Shown here one piece after another: positions 63,780 to 64,000 of a stretch of 64,000 nucleotides of DNA. The DNA lies in NCBI GenBank assembly GCA_022702545.1, contig JAHRBC010000003.1, positions 6,820,001-6,884,000 of the forward strand, given 5' to 3'. Position numbers and translations under genes: made by a program. Under the pieces are notes generated by a model that searched no databases, was not told the DNA's origin, and saw only the letters and a program-made list of their open reading frames with translations. Origin of the DNA: Phycomyces nitens (taxonomy: Eukaryota; Mucoromycota; Mucoromycetes; Mucorales; Phycomycetaceae). Each line of letters begins with the position of its first letter. Positions within the stretch are counted from its first letter, which is position 1.

Positions 63780-64000
63780 TCGTTTTTTTAAAAGTATGAT
63801 TAAGAAGCAATGAATTAAAATGATACACAGAAAAATAGTGGAGATATTCCCCCAAATCCGTTTATTATATCTGGTTCAAGCCACGAATCGATGATCGATA
63901 ATAATGTGTAAAAAGAGATGTATGTTTATTATAAGTATTATAAATATTATTATTATAAATATTATTATATAATTGTCAGAGAGGGTTTAGATATAGGACT
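63780..64000. other. IML1 upstream region
   Basis: AT-rich DNA upstream of the IML1 ATG up to the window edge. No TATA box of clear consensus or other site is recognised. Confidence 0.5.

Overview
The window is nuclear DNA of a filamentous fungus. Genes carry many short GT-AG introns (mostly about 45-90 nt), intergenic DNA is very AT-rich with (TA)n and (AAT)n tracts, and no bacterial feature is present. The gene set (a fungal LYS1 saccharopine dehydrogenase, Dop1, Iml1, Nob1, Rad1, a fatty-alcohol oxidase, two bHLH factors) and the style of the decayed transposons suggest an early-diverging fungus, most likely Mucoromycota. A Phycomyces-like genome is my best guess from style; I could not test it.

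Layout. 1-2.6 kb: a poly-Gln bHLH factor (minus). 2.6-12.5 kb: about 10 kb with no intact gene and probable decayed repeats. 12.6-26.2 kb: a gene-dense minus-strand run with an Msn2/4-type zinc-finger factor, an LMBD1-family membrane protein, a very large DOP1 and LYS1. 26.5-29.6 kb: RAD1 (minus) and NOB1 (plus), divergent from a 180-bp promoter. 29.7-33.9 kb: decayed coding sequence and AT-rich DNA. 33.9-36.4 kb: a GMC fatty-alcohol oxidase. 37.6-39.2 kb: a septin-type GTPase with a C-terminal membrane segment. 39.2-43.5 kb: broken coding remnants, including a Tc1/mariner-type relic. 43.5-47.4 kb: a probable augmin HAUS8-like gene (minus) and a mitochondrial PPR gene (plus), divergent from a 202-bp promoter. 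47.4-56 kb: a mobile-element island with a decayed transposase carrying a conserved DDTSGN motif, a second decayed frame and a pair of inverted ~100-bp repeats at its edges. 56.4-63.8 kb: an Mlx/Mondo-like bHLH-zipper gene (plus) converging on IML1/DEPDC5 (minus).

The host genes cover lysine synthesis, Golgi-endosome traffic (Dop1), lysosomal/vacuolar membrane function (LMBD1), TORC1 amino-acid signalling (Iml1), DNA-damage checkpoint (Rad1), 18S rRNA maturation (Nob1), spindle microtubule nucleation (HAUS8-like), mitochondrial RNA (PPR) and lipid oxidation. They are ordinary single-copy eukaryotic genes and do not form one pathway cluster.

The observations I would check first are: (1) RAD1 stays in phase over all eight exons only if a 21-nt GT-AG segment containing a TAA codon and a 31-nt (or 37-nt) segment are removed, and the HAUS8-like gene also needs a 31-nt intron; this is either a class of ultra-short introns or coincident lesions; (2) the septin-type GTPase with a tail membrane helix; (3) the divergent seven-exon augmin-like gene with a 26-nt microexon; (4) the inverted repeats bounding about 7.5 kb around the transposase. 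Exon junctions were read by eye from splice motifs and phase; no alignment or search was run.
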